This document shows positions 15,967-24,049 of a stretch of 35,500 nt of DNA, piece after piece; positions within the stretch are counted from its first letter, which is position 1, and every line of letters starts with the position of its first letter. A model generated the notes under the pieces. It was not told where the DNA came from and made no database searches. It saw only the letters and a program-made list of their open reading frames with translations. This DNA is from a virus. Location of the stretch: positions 1 through 35,500 of the IMG/VR virus record IMGVR_UViG_3300049855_000164, one strand, 5' to 3'. Position numbers and translations under genes: made by a program.

Positions 15967-17537
15967 CAGAGTACCTCGCTGGTATCGATCGACTTCTCCG
16001 CGATCGGACCGATGATCGCTTCTGCCGACTCGTCCGATAGGCCGAACGCTTGCATCAGGACCGACTTCGCCGACGCCTTCGGCAGCGTACCGAGAGCGAC
16101 GCGCTCCAGGATGGCAGCCATGGACTCGACTTGAGCGCCGTTAAGGGATGTCGATGTCGAGCTGCTCTGCTCCAGCGAGATCGTATCGCGGTACTTCAGG
16201 ATCTCGTCGGCCGTCCAAGTTGGATGCAGCTCGGCGATCGCATCGTCCCGCGTCATCAGCTTCAGCGTCATCGCCTTGCCGAGTTCTTCGATCAGCGCTG
16301 CGCGACGGACCAGGGGAACCTGCTCGGCGTACTTCACATAGACGCGCGCTGTCGGCGCGATGTCGCCAGTGAACGCGATCGGCATCCCTTCTTTAATCCA
16401 CTCAGGGTGCAGAGTATGAAGGACCAGATCCCAAAACTCGCCTTCAGCTTCCTGGAAGTACGGGATCTGCTGCTCTCTGTTCTCCGTCGTATCCATCTCG
16501 TCGAGCATCTTCGCGACGCCAGAGGAGAAGTTAGAAGCAGTGATATCGCCGAGCGCTCCCGGTTTGATGTCGCGAGTCTGGAGCCAGAACGCCAGCTGGT
16601 TCGCGACGGAGTTCCACATGAGATCGATATCGGCTGACGGCTTGATCACTCCGACTTCGGGCTTCTGCTCCGTACCTGGCTTCGTCTTAAAGGACCAGAA
16701 CGCATTAGGCGAGAAGCGAAGTCCTTCATCATCGACGTTAATCCCATATAGAATCGAGAACGCAGTAAACATCGCAGAGAAGTTGATGTCCGTCATGAGG
16801 ATCGGGAGCAGCGTCGTCATCTGATAGATATCGGTGTCCTGCATCGGCATGACGCGCTCGCGATCCCTATTGATATAGACGTAGGGGATGCGGCCGAGTT
16901 CGTTCACGCCTTCTTGATTATCTGGCGCGAACTTCGCGGTAACGTCCTCGCCGTCTTCCGTGAAGTAGCAGAACTCATCAGCCTCGATAGCCTTATAGAC
17001 TTCCTTCGACTGACGATCGATCTTATGGCATCCCATGAACAGGACGATCCCCTCCGCCTTCTCTGGCTGCTTTGGATCGAAGCTGTAAGCGATGAACTTA
17101 TGCGCTGGGATGACGCGCATCGACGGAGTCGGATCGAGTGAATCAGCTTCAGCCAGGTACGGCTGAACGAGGACGCGCTTGCTCAGGTTAAAATACTCGT
17201 TCGCCAGCATGAAGAAGATATCGGGCTTCATCTCCTGCTGATACCAGCTCAGCGCCTCCTGATCGTTCTCGTCGCCATTGACGACGGTACGCGCGACTCC
17301 TTTGGAGTAAAGCTTCGAGAGCTTATTGATCACGCGCTGGAGAACATTGATAGGCGGGACGCGCTGCGCGGCGATGCGAGCCGAGTCGCCGCTGAGCTGC
17401 TTATTCAGCTCCAGCAGAATATACTGGAGCAGCTGTCCCTTAAAAATATTATAGAGCTTCTTATCGTACTCCAGCTCAGAGCGCCGAGCATTGATGTCAG
17501 CCAGGATCGCCTTGATCTTCGCCTTTTTAAAAGCCAT
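15966..17537 (-). CDS. Portal protein
   Basis: This 523-aa protein directly follows the large terminase (1-nt overlap), the standard order. It contains features of siphovirus portals: an N-terminal helical part with QRVINKLSKLYSKGV, a wing with ANEYFNLSKRVLVQPY and IPYVYINRDRERVMP, a stem/crown-like helical region with FWLQTRDIKPGALGDI and SGVAKMLDEMDTTENREQQ, and a Ser-rich helical C-terminus. It forms the ring through which DNA enters the capsid. Confidence 0.85.
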   Translation of the reverse strand: MAFKKAKIKAILADINARRSELEYDKKLYNIFKGQLLQYILLELNKQLSGDSARIAAQRVPPINVLQRVINKLSKLYSKGVARTVVNGDENDQEALSWYQQEMKPDIFFMLANEYFNLSKRVLVQPYLAEADSLDPTPSMRVIPAHKFIAYSFDPKQPEKAEGIVLFMGCHKIDRQSKEVYKAIEADEFCYFTEDGEDVTAKFAPDNQEGVNELGRIPYVYINRDRERVMPMQDTDIYQMTTLLPILMTDINFSAMFTAFSILYGINVDDEGLRFSPNAFWSFKTKPGTEQKPEVGVIKPSADIDLMWNSVANQLAFWLQTRDIKPGALGDITASNFSSGVAKMLDEMDTTENREQQIPYFQEAEGEFWDLVLHTLHPEWIKEGMPIAFTGDIAPTARVYVKYAEQVPLVRRAALIEELGKAMTLKLMTRDDAIAELHPTWTADEILKYRDTISLEQSSSTSTSLNGAQVESMAAILERVALGTLPKASAKSVLMQAFGLSDESAEAIIGPIAEKSIDTSEVL

Positions 17538-19000
17538 TAGAGAAGCCTCGTCCTTTGAGGAGTGGAGTTACCGAATGTTTTAACAGCCATCGTCGCGTAG
17601 CCTGCTGCCGTCGTAACGTGTTGCCATGGACATTTTGCTGAGTCGTCCTCTATATAGTCCGCTCCCTTCTTAAGACTTGCAAGTCTGAACCCCTTATGGA
17701 GCGTAGGAGCGTCCCGATAGACGAACGTCCGGTTCTTCCCGACGTTATTCTCGAAGTAAGCGTTCATCGTATTATGGCGCTTACGGATCTCAGGGTTCGC
17801 CAGGGGAACCCAGCGCTCCAGGCGGGACTGATCGCCCTTCAGATAGACGAGCAGCTCCTCCATGATCAGCTCATAGTCATTGATGTTCGAGCGCGTATCG
17901 CGGGACTTGCCGGAGGCGTCTCCGCATACGATGAACTTCTGAACCTGATGATCCAGATGTCCTCGCGCGATCACTTCCCGGACCGACTCCAGAGTCCGCG
18001 CTCCCTCGATGATGACTTCAGCGAACCAATGGAACTCGTCCTGCTCTGGCAGGTACTGACCGAGACACATGGAGAGAGGCTTCCCCATGCCGATGTTAAA
18101 GTCCCAGCTCAGGATGATCGGCAGGCGAACGTCGATCTCGTAACTATAATCCCGATAGTTGTTAGCCGAGTTATAGCAGTAATAGATCTGTTCCTTCGTT
18201 AGCTCGATCCATCGACCCTTGAGATAGCGGAGCGCGCGCTTCGGATCTAAGTCCTCGTTCAGCTGCGCGATATAAACCGGATCGAGATAGATATTCTGCT
18301 CGGTTAGCGAATAAAAAACTCTCCTCGTTTTATGCTGGCGTCCGCCTTCGTTCGGCTCGATGAAATAATCATAGAGCCAATGAGAAGGGGAGTCGGGGTT
18401 CGTCGCGACGATCAGGACGTTCTCGCGAACATGCGGCAAGCGACGGAGACGAGCCTTCGCTTCGAGGAAGCCTTCCTTATCGCCGTCGTCGTTCTCGGTC
18501 CCTTCTTCGATGGCGAGGAAGGACAGCTTCAGAGATCGGAGCTTCTTATAGCGGCGATCTCCCCAGCAGATCGGGATGATCTCCGCTTTGTTTTTGAATC
18601 GGATCTGAGCGCGCGACTCGCTGATCCAGTAGTCCCGTCCTTCGACGAACAGCGCGTTCCCGTCGTCGTCCTCTGCGTTCTCAATATGCTCGACGATCTC
18701 CTTAAAGAGCGTCGCCTTCAGATCCGGCATAGTGCGACGGCAGATCCCAGCTCTGGCTCCAGGGTTCTCCATGCAGTGAGTTACGACGAGATGCGCGAGC
18801 AGGACGGACTTCGACGAGCCATAGCTGCCGGATAGCAGGATCTCCAGAGTACCGACTGAATAATCCCAATCGTCGCGGATCAGATCGATAACGTCGCGCT
18901 GGTACGGTATGCCATCAGGACAGAACGCTGTCAGGTTCGGCTTCGAGTTCTGGATCTCGATCGGATAGGCGGAGAGATCCAGATTAAGCGCTGCTCCCAT
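17537..19000 (-). CDS. terL: Terminase large subunit
   Basis: This is the ATPase-nuclease that packages DNA, 487 aa. A Walker A-like SGSYGSSKS lies at about 57-65, Walker B with catalytic Glu (LAIEE) at about 162-166, and coupling motif ATNPD at about 199-203. In the nuclease domain the RNase H-like acidic positions are visible as LSWDFN (D300) and VCGDASG (D361). It starts with TAATG overlap from a tiny gene rather than directly after the small subunit, which lies 1.3 kb upstream. Headful versus cos packaging cannot be decided by eye. Confidence 0.93.
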   Translation of the reverse strand: MGAALNLDLSAYPIEIQNSKPNLTAFCPDGIPYQRDVIDLIRDDWDYSVGTLEILLSGSYGSSKSVLLAHLVVTHCMENPGARAGICRRTMPDLKATLFKEIVEHIENAEDDDGNALFVEGRDYWISESRAQIRFKNKAEIIPICWGDRRYKKLRSLKLSFLAIEEGTENDDGDKEGFLEAKARLRRLPHVRENVLIVATNPDSPSHWLYDYFIEPNEGGRQHKTRRVFYSLTEQNIYLDPVYIAQLNEDLDPKRALRYLKGRWIELTKEQIYYCYNSANNYRDYSYEIDVRLPIILSWDFNIGMGKPLSMCLGQYLPEQDEFHWFAEVIIEGARTLESVREVIARGHLDHQVQKFIVCGDASGKSRDTRSNINDYELIMEELLVYLKGDQSRLERWVPLANPEIRKRHNTMNAYFENNVGKNRTFVYRDAPTLHKGFRLASLKKGADYIEDDSAKCPWQHVTTAAGYATMAVKTFGNSTPQRTRLL

Positions 19001-19140
19001 TAGAGCGGATCTTTAGTCAGGGAGAAGGCTAACAGCGCGAGCTTACCTCGCAGGCTGATCGATCTATAGCCTTCGCGGTTCCAGCGTCGCTGCCGCCGAT
19101 ACAGATCCTTACCGCGCCAGGTACGATGCGACTTCTTCAT
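19000..19140 (-). CDS. Tiny basic protein (46 aa)
   Basis: This frame was found by reading the minus strand from the ATG at 19140. It encodes 46 residues, starting MKKSHRTWRGKDLYRRQRR and ending in LTKDPL. It is very rich in Arg/Lys, with a short hydrophobic part near the end. Its stop overlaps the terminase start (TAATG), and its start overlaps the ribbon-helix-helix gene (ATGA). The unbroken chain of overlaps supports real translation. It could bind nucleic acid or the packaging machine; no family was recognised. Confidence 0.65.
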   Translation of the reverse strand: MKKSHRTWRGKDLYRRQRRWNREGYRSISLRGKLALLAFSLTKDPL

Positions 19141-19313
19141 CGATGCTCTCCGATGAACTCCTCGATCATCATGCGAAGGATCTCAGCGCGCGAGAAGCCG
19201 AGCTTCTTACAGCAGGCATCGAACAGGACCATGCGCTCCCGTTTGATCGAGACGTTAAAACTAAAGTCATAGTTGACGCTCGTCTTATGGCTTCTGCTTT
19301 TGAGCTTCTTCAT
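19137..19313 (-). CDS. Ribbon-helix-helix-like DNA-binding protein (58 aa)
   Basis: This 58-aa protein has a basic N-terminus, then a strand-like FNVSIKRERM followed by two predicted helices (VLFDACCKKLG and SRAEILRMMIEEFIGEH). That order and spacing is the Arc/CopG/MetJ ribbon-helix-helix fold, in which the strand binds operator DNA as a dimer. It overlaps both neighbours by 4 nt. It is a candidate regulator of the late operon, or a packaging accessory given its place just before the large terminase. Confidence 0.7.
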   Translation of the reverse strand: MKKLKSRSHKTSVNYDFSFNVSIKRERMVLFDACCKKLGFSRAEILRMMIEEFIGEHR

Positions 19314-19429
19314 CGTTCGACGCTCGACTTAAGAGCCCAGTAAACTGCTGCGATCGGAACCGAGTGAATAGCCGTCAGCGCGACAGCACAGGCGATCATG
19401 ATGGATATGTCTCTGATGATCAGCTTCAT
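19310..19429 (-). CDS. Tiny single-pass membrane protein (39 aa)
   Basis: It starts at the ATG at 19429, which overlaps the stop of the preceding gene (ATGA). A longer upstream reading frame exists, but it runs back through the neighbouring gene. The protein is MKLIIRD followed by a hydrophobic stretch from ISIMIACAVALTAI to AAVYWAL and a charged end. It fits a single membrane span. Function is unknown; it is one of three small membrane proteins in this cluster. Confidence 0.65.
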   Translation of the reverse strand: MKLIIRDISIMIACAVALTAIHSVPIAAVYWALKSSVER

Positions 19430-19809
19430 CGCTGCCTCCTCGGCCGTCTCGGCTTCCTCGGCTCGTCGATCGCGAGCAGGACTGGGTTCGTGCGATCCAT
19501 ATCCCATATCGACTTAGTACCGCAGCCAGCGCAGTCGAACTCGCTCCCCCCTCTGATCGGACGGTCGCGCTTGAACACTCCAGCTTCTGCCAGGTTCACG
19601 CCGCAGCGTACCGTCTCGATCTCATCCGGTCCCTTGACCATACCGCGATCGACGTTAGGAGTCGTCGTCACTTCGACGATGACCTGGCATAGCGCGACCT
19701 TCCCCTTGAACGAATCGATGCGCTCCTCCCGCTTCCAGCGCCGTCGGAAGTAGAGGAACACCAGGCCGAAGAACACGACAGCGCCGACGATCGCGAATAC
19801 ATAAGTCAC
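19426..19809 (-). CDS. Membrane-anchored Cys-pair protein (127 aa)
   Basis: GTG start at 19809 behind AGGAGGTAA, overlapping the stop of the previous small gene (GTGA). An N-terminal membrane span (YVFAIVGAVVFFGLVFLYF) is followed by Arg/Lys, so the C-terminal domain should be cytoplasmic. Cys at about 41, 69, 93 and 96 (the last two as CAGC) suggest a small zinc-binding or redox site. The tail is basic (PRKPRRPRRQR). The ribosome binding site region matches 14 bases in the loop of the hairpin at 29490-29537. Confidence 0.75.
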   Translation of the reverse strand: MTYVFAIVGAVVFFGLVFLYFRRRWKREERIDSFKGKVALCQVIVEVTTTPNVDRGMVKGPDEIETVRCGVNLAEAGVFKRDRPIRGGSEFDCAGCGTKSIWDMDRTNPVLLAIDEPRKPRRPRRQR

Positions 19810-19934
19810 GGCTTACCTCCTAAAAATTCTCTGAGTCGATGATACGGATCGTACAGGTACATATAACCGAACGCTGCGACGATGCAGGTCGCGACGAAGA
19901 GCTGGTGAGCGACCCAGTTCGAGACGCGCTTCAT
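19806..19934 (-). CDS. Tiny membrane protein (42 aa)
   Basis: It was read from the ATG at 19934, with GGAG about 8 nt upstream. The 42 residues are MKRVSNWVAHQ, a hydrophobic segment LFVATCIVAAFGYMYLY, and a polar C-terminus ending FLGGKP. Its end provides the ribosome binding site and start for the 127-aa gene (GTGA overlap), which supports translational coupling. One membrane span with a basic N-terminus suggests N-in orientation. Function is unknown. Confidence 0.65.
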   Translation of the reverse strand: MKRVSNWVAHQLFVATCIVAAFGYMYLYDPYHRLREFLGGKP

Positions 19935-20026
19935 CAGTCAGGCTCCACTGCTGCTCTGTTCGCCCAGTCCTCTGCCGTGAACGATCGCGGGAACGATCCC
20001 TTATCGACCAGCTGGCGTCATCATGA

Positions 20027-20314
20027 TTAGTGATCCGTCGTCGCGAAGTGGCAGGGGAACTCGAACCCTGCTGCGATGTCGTTCATCAGTTCCTGGCGGA
20101 ACGTCGGGATCTTGTCCAACGGCCAATTGTGTCTTTGGCCGTCCTCGCCGAGATGCAGCAGCGTATCCATCTCGTGATCGGTCAGCTCGCGCGCTTCGAT
20201 CTCTTCGCCGTCCAGTTCGTGTTCCTTGCAGAACTTAATGGCTTCTTCTGGCGTCGCTGCTGCGATCCAGTCGTAGCCGTTCATGTTAAAAATTTTTATT
20301 GCTGGCGTCGTCAC
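20027..20314 (-). CDS. Unknown acidic protein (95 aa)
   Basis: This 95-aa protein overlaps the small terminase gene by 4 nt. It opens with strand-like IKIFNMNGYDWIAA, then AATPEEAIKFCKEHELDG. Similar short phage proteins combine such a strand with a 'TPEEAI' helix, but no named family was recognised. It has many Glu/Asp/His residues. It lies between the small terminase and the tiny-gene cluster; the next 92 bp (19935-20026) hold no convincing gene. Confidence 0.7.
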   Translation of the reverse strand: MTTPAIKIFNMNGYDWIAAATPEEAIKFCKEHELDGEEIEARELTDHEMDTLLHLGEDGQRHNWPLDKIPTFRQELMNDIAAGFEFPCHFATTDH

Positions 20315-20691
20315 TCCTTCGGCTCCTTCTTCCTGGCGTAGTTTAGTTTGAACTCTTTAACGGTAACGTCCGCAGTCGTATCCTGCCTGTCCGTCCATCC
20401 GCATAGGTTCTTAGTGCACCATATCAGCATTGTATTGTCGCCCTTCAGAGCCTTCTCGATGCAAGCGCGAACCAGAGCATGACGTGTATGGACAGCCTTT
20501 TGATCTCGAAAGGTCGCAAAATCCTTGCCGTGATGCTTCCTGATATGCCTCCGGATCGTATCCTCGTTACAGTCGAAGAACGCAGCAGTATCCTCGATCG
20601 TCGGCTTCAGACGCATCAGAGCGATCAGCTGCTTATCGTCGATCTCGATGATCGGACGGCCGCGCTTAGGCTTGGCTTTCGCCTTACCCAT
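20311..20691 (-). CDS. terS: Terminase small subunit-like protein
   Basis: This 126-aa protein has a basic N-terminus (KAKPKRGRP), a helix-turn-helix segment (IEDTAAFFDCNEDTIRRHIRK), then a helical part with ALVRACIEKALKGDNTMLIW and LCGWTDRQ. That order is what I know from small DNA-recognition subunits or TerS-like proteins. It overlaps the ParB-methyltransferase by 8 nt. The large subunit follows after six small genes, an unusually wide gap. It could also be a general phage HTH protein. Confidence 0.75.
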   Translation of the reverse strand: MGKAKAKPKRGRPIIEIDDKQLIALMRLKPTIEDTAAFFDCNEDTIRRHIRKHHGKDFATFRDQKAVHTRHALVRACIEKALKGDNTMLIWCTKNLCGWTDRQDTTADVTVKEFKLNYARKKEPKE

Positions 20692-21904
20692 CGATCAGCT
20701 CGGCCGTCTTACCTGTGAACTGCTCCCAGCGAGTCAGGACGACGTCGCAGTATTTTGGGTCCAGCTCCATGCCGTAGCATCGGCGCTTCGTCTTCTCGCA
20801 GGCGATCAGAGTCGAGCCGGAGCCGAGGAACAGATCGACTAAATTTTTAGTCTTTTTGCCCCAGCGTTCAATGAACCACTCCGTCAGAGCGATAGGCTTC
20901 TGAGTCGGATGGACGCGGCGCTCGTTCTCAATACTGGTAAATCCCTTATGCATGATCCGCGCGAGATCGCGCTTATGCTTCGCCTTAGACCAGCAAAGCT
21001 CAAAGTTAGACCCATGAAATTTCTCGACTCCAGACTGCTCTCCATTTGCCTTAGTAACCTTGTCCCATACGATCCAAGATCCTTTCTTCCTGTCAGGAAT
21101 ATGCTCTGCAAAATAATCAGCTCCGAAAATAAAGATCTCCGGACAGTCGGAGAAGCAGACGAAGATGGTCGCTATTAGCTCTGGCGAGAAATCATCATTA
21201 TCTCCTGCGACCGCTGAATGTTTCAGTCCTCGCGATCGTCCCATATCCTTACCCCGATATCCGCCCGGACCGTTTGAAGTTCGATAGTCCGTATCAAGGC
21301 TCATGCCATACGGCGGATCGGTAAACACCATGTCCGCCTTCTCCACGCCCATCAGTCGCTCAACATGCTGCACGTTGGTCGAATCGCCGCAGAGCAGTCG
21401 ATGCTCGCCGAGCTTCCATAGATCGCCAGGCTTACAGCGCGTCTCGACGTTCTCCGGTACTGCGTCCGGATCTGTCAGTCCTTCAGCTGGAGCGACTTCC
21501 GGATTAAGCAGAGCCTCGAGTTCTTCTCCGTCGAACCCCGTCAGGCCGAGATCGAAGTCGAGCGACTCGAGATCCTTCAGCTCGATCGAGAGCAGCTTAG
21601 TATCCCAACCAGCGTTAAGGGCGAGCTTATTGTCGGCGATGATATAAGCCTTCTTCTGAGCCTTCGTTAGACCAGAGAGAGTGATCGTCGGAACCTCTGG
21701 CAGCTTCAGCAGATGCGCTGCCTTCAGTCGGCCATGCCCCGCGATGATGCCCGTCTCCTCATCGATAAGGATCGGGTTCGTAAATCCGAACTCCTTTATA
21801 GAGCCAGCTATCTGCGCGACTTGATCGTCGCTATGGGTTCTGGAGTTACGAGCGTAGGGGATAAGATCAGCCGTCGGGAGATAGACGACTTCCAGCTTCT
21901 GCAT
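20684..21904 (-). CDS. ParB-domain DNA methyltransferase (406 aa)
   Basis: The start is placed at the ATG at 21904, with AGAGGAG 6-7 nt upstream. An N-terminal ParB/Srx-like domain (about 5-100) has NSRTHSDDQVAQIA and AGHGRLKAA. A DNA methyltransferase domain follows, with catalytic DPPY at about 196-199 and the SAM-binding motif DLFLGSGSTL near the C-terminus. The order catalytic motif first, SAM motif last is that of beta-class amino-methyltransferases, which make N6-methyl-adenine or N4-methyl-cytosine. The gene lies beside the small terminase, common for this family. It may protect phage DNA or mark it for packaging; target site is unknown. Confidence 0.88.
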   Translation of the reverse strand: MQKLEVVYLPTADLIPYARNSRTHSDDQVAQIAGSIKEFGFTNPILIDEETGIIAGHGRLKAAHLLKLPEVPTITLSGLTKAQKKAYIIADNKLALNAGWDTKLLSIELKDLESLDFDLGLTGFDGEELEALLNPEVAPAEGLTDPDAVPENVETRCKPGDLWKLGEHRLLCGDSTNVQHVERLMGVEKADMVFTDPPYGMSLDTDYRTSNGPGGYRGKDMGRSRGLKHSAVAGDNDDFSPELIATIFVCFSDCPEIFIFGADYFAEHIPDRKKGSWIVWDKVTKANGEQSGVEKFHGSNFELCWSKAKHKRDLARIMHKGFTSIENERRVHPTQKPIALTEWFIERWGKKTKNLVDLFLGSGSTLIACEKTKRRCYGMELDPKYCDVVLTRWEQFTGKTAELIDG

Positions 21905-21917
21905 GTTTGGCTCCTCT

Positions 21918-21930
21918 GCCACATCGTGGC
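21918..21930 (-). promoter_or_regulatory. Short hairpin before the methyltransferase ribosome binding site
   Basis: On the minus strand GCCAC-GAT-GTGGC forms a 5-bp stem with a 3-nt loop, placed just before the AGAGGAG of the ParB-methyltransferase. It lies in the 115-bp gap between this gene and the 335-aa gene. It could modulate translation. There is no U-run, so it is not a clear terminator. The rest of the gap shows no gene and no convincing promoter. Confidence 0.3.
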
Positions 21931-22019
21931 GTCCGGTTTAAAGTTGAGTCTTTTATCGTCGTACTCAGGACGTTGCCGCAGTGCCCTAAACTGAAGCGTA
22001 GGCTCTCGGATCGGAAGGA

Positions 22020-23027
22020 TCAGGCTTTGGACGTGAAGCCGATATCGACTGCGATCGGATAAGATCCGTTATTAGTTACTGTCACCTTCGCCTGGACGTA
22101 GGGCCATGGCGACGAGTCGCCGACGAAGTTATTCGCGCTGAACGGGACGTTAGAGACTTCGTTCCAGTAAGCATCTGGCGTACCTTGCGGGACCATGCTT
22201 CCCTCGACGACGACTGCATAAGCGAGTGGCGTGAAGATCGTCTGAGTTCCTAAGCCGAACGTACCCAGATCGAGCAGGTTCCCGCCAGGGATGGCTGCAT
22301 CATACAGCTCGAACTCGTCAGCATTGACAGGATTGACGAAGTAGTCTGTCGAAGCTGTTAAGCCTGACGGGAGAGTATCGTCAGTCGATATCTGGATAAC
22401 GTCGTTAAGGGCGAAGCCATGAGCGACTGACTTGAACTTATCGTTAGTCGGATCGACGAAGCCGTTCGCGCCTGGAGCGACGTTCGCAGTACTGATCGCT
22501 CCGTCCGTGGTTCCGTCAGAGTTTTTGACCAGCGCCATCGTCACGGTTTTGATATAGCCGTTCGCCGGGAACTCGTTCGTCGCGTCCCATGCTCCAGCTG
22601 ATACCACTGACGCCGAGAACTTCTCGTTAAAAGCAGGAGACGCTGAGAAGCCGAGTCGCGCTGCGCGGAAGTTCGTCGCGACTTGATCGGCTGTCGTATC
22701 GCCGGAGATATCGACTTCGATCTTATGATCCGAGTCGAGAAGATCCCAGGCCGCATAGCTCGGCTCGACTGCTGCTCCCGACTGGTTCGTCCAGAATCCC
22801 CAGCCCTGTCCGTCCTCGTCATAGAGGATCACGTTATCGCCGTCGTTCATCGACGCCTGCGCTACGAACTGGAGCTTCTGAACTTGCTGAGTCCCTGAGA
22901 TGAGCGCGACGGAGTTCCCGAACCTGCCGAATGTTCTGACGCTGTTCCCGTCCATCGTCGGCGCTGCGAGTACGAGCGATGCTCCTGCTGCGAGTGTCTG
23001 ACGCTTATGATCGTATCCAGTGGTCAT
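22020..23027 (-). CDS. Virion-type protein of unknown role (335 aa)
   Basis: A strong GGAGG lies 8 nt before the ATG. The protein is Ala/Thr/Asn/Gly-rich with repeated beta-like segments. At about 215-260 it has SVAHGFALNDVIQIST, LPSGLTASTDYFV and FELYDA, a module I know from phage tail-fibre and other virion surface proteins. It ends in a strand-rich part (VQAKVTVTNNGSYPIAVDIGF). Oddly, it lies between replication-type genes and the methyltransferase/terminase, away from the other structural genes. Head decoration or a fibre are possible. Confidence 0.75.
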   Translation of the reverse strand: MTTGYDHKRQTLAAGASLVLAAPTMDGNSVRTFGRFGNSVALISGTQQVQKLQFVAQASMNDGDNVILYDEDGQGWGFWTNQSGAAVEPSYAAWDLLDSDHKIEVDISGDTTADQVATNFRAARLGFSASPAFNEKFSASVVSAGAWDATNEFPANGYIKTVTMALVKNSDGTTDGAISTANVAPGANGFVDPTNDKFKSVAHGFALNDVIQISTDDTLPSGLTASTDYFVNPVNADEFELYDAAIPGGNLLDLGTFGLGTQTIFTPLAYAVVVEGSMVPQGTPDAYWNEVSNVPFSANNFVGDSSPWPYVQAKVTVTNNGSYPIAVDIGFTSKA

Positions 23028-23049
23028 TATCGATCCTCCAAAGTTATTT

Positions 23050-23295
23050 TTATTTTTGAACTGGCTTCAGCCGTCTCGCGTTCAGCTGCTCATTGAACTT
23101 CCAGAGTTCAAGGCTCCCGATCACCTTCGCGAGAGGGATGTTCGGGATGTCGCAGTAAGTTAAGGCTGTCTCGTTTGAGTCGAACATGAATAAGAGCAGT
23201 CCGCAAGTCTCTCCTGATTTTATCCTGGCTTTGACGTCCTCGCAAAGCTGGAGGAGACGGCTTTGAATATCGCTATCTTCCGTCTTAATGCTCAA
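23050..23295 (-). CDS. Unknown small protein (81 aa)
   Basis: It overlaps the preceding methyltransferase gene by 4 nt (ATGA), so it is probably co-translated. A helical N-terminus (DIQSRLLQLCEDVKARI) is followed by strands (GLLLFMFDSNETALTYC) and a last helix (SLELWKFNEQLNARRL). No motif decides its function. The layout resembles a small all-purpose phage regulator or adaptor, and nothing more can be said. Confidence 0.7.
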   Translation of the reverse strand: MSIKTEDSDIQSRLLQLCEDVKARIKSGETCGLLLFMFDSNETALTYCDIPNIPLAKVIGSLELWKFNEQLNARRLKPVQK

Positions 23296-23804
23296 GTGAT
23301 GCCTACCTTTCGCTCGACAGTTACGAGCGTATCGTTCCGGTTCCCGCCATGAGATACGATCAGTATCTCGACTATCTCCATCCCGTTCTTCTTCCCCAGT
23401 CCGGCAGTGTTCCAGCCAAACGATATGCTTATCATCCCCGGCTCGAGGAGATCGGCGAGAGCCTTGCGGACCAGCGGGAACCCGCCAGTAGGGTTCTCCT
23501 TCGATTTAAATTTTAAACCGATATCGTTATACGATCGCGATACCTGCGTCAGCGAGTAAGGCGGATCGAACAGCGCGCCTGATACCGGCCAGCGCTTTAG
23601 GTTCAGGAAGTCGATCGCTTCGAGATGATGCTGGGCATGAGCATTGTCTGGATTGAGATCGTTACGGAACTCAGCTGGCGATGTTACTCCGCAGAACGGA
23701 TCGATCCATCCTGCTCCGACTTCATAGCGAGTCAGCAGATCCCTGATCGGTTTGATCTCGAACGTCCACTTAGACGGCATCGACCATATTCTGCTGATCT
23801 TCAC
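23292..23804 (-). CDS. Small adenine-specific-type DNA methyltransferase (170 aa)
   Basis: SAM-binding motif IDPFCG at about 34-39 is followed by catalytic FDPPYS at about 79-84. This order (SAM motif first) differs from the ParB-methyltransferase, so the two are unrelated in architecture. At 170 aa there is little room for a target-recognition domain. It lies in the early leftward operon with 4-nt overlaps on both sides. Likely activity is N6-adenine or N4-cytosine methylation of phage DNA; the target is unknown. Confidence 0.75.
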   Translation of the reverse strand: MKISRIWSMPSKWTFEIKPIRDLLTRYEVGAGWIDPFCGVTSPAEFRNDLNPDNAHAQHHLEAIDFLNLKRWPVSGALFDPPYSLTQVSRSYNDIGLKFKSKENPTGGFPLVRKALADLLEPGMISISFGWNTAGLGKKNGMEIVEILIVSHGGNRNDTLVTVERKVGIT

Positions 23805-24049
23805 TGGAACGCCTCCGATGCTTCTTCCGACTGCTGCTTCCGCAGGTTCTTCCTAAAGTTGTCCGTCCGTATCTCTGGCTCATGGTTCGCCAGCTTCGTC
23901 GCCGCCTGGATGCAAGCGCTGGCCAGAGAGCGAAGCTGATCGGCCGATCGCAGATAGACTCGCCTTCTCTCGCTGCCGTCCGCGATCTCCAGCGATACTC
24001 GATCGCGCTTCCAGCGCATCTCGATACTGTCATCTAAATAAAAAATCAT
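23801..24049 (-). CDS. Unknown small early protein (82 aa)
   Basis: This 82-aa protein has strands at the start (MIFYLDDSIEMRWKRDRVSLEIAD), then a long helix (SADQLRSLASACIQAATKLANHE) and a charged tail. It overlaps both neighbours by 4 nt. It contains no recognisable catalytic or binding motif. Its place between the winged-helix protein and the methyltransferase suggests a role in early DNA metabolism. Confidence 0.7.
   Translation of the reverse strand: MIFYLDDSIEMRWKRDRVSLEIADGSERRRVYLRSADQLRSLASACIQAATKLANHEPEIRTDNFRKNLRKQQSEEASEAFQ

Noticed and set aside
19935-20026. Possible tiny gene ending TGATG before the 42-aa gene
   Set aside because: The only open frame (ending EDWANRAAVEPD) lacks an ATG, GTG or TTG start and would need CTG directly after a stop. 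Not supported enough.
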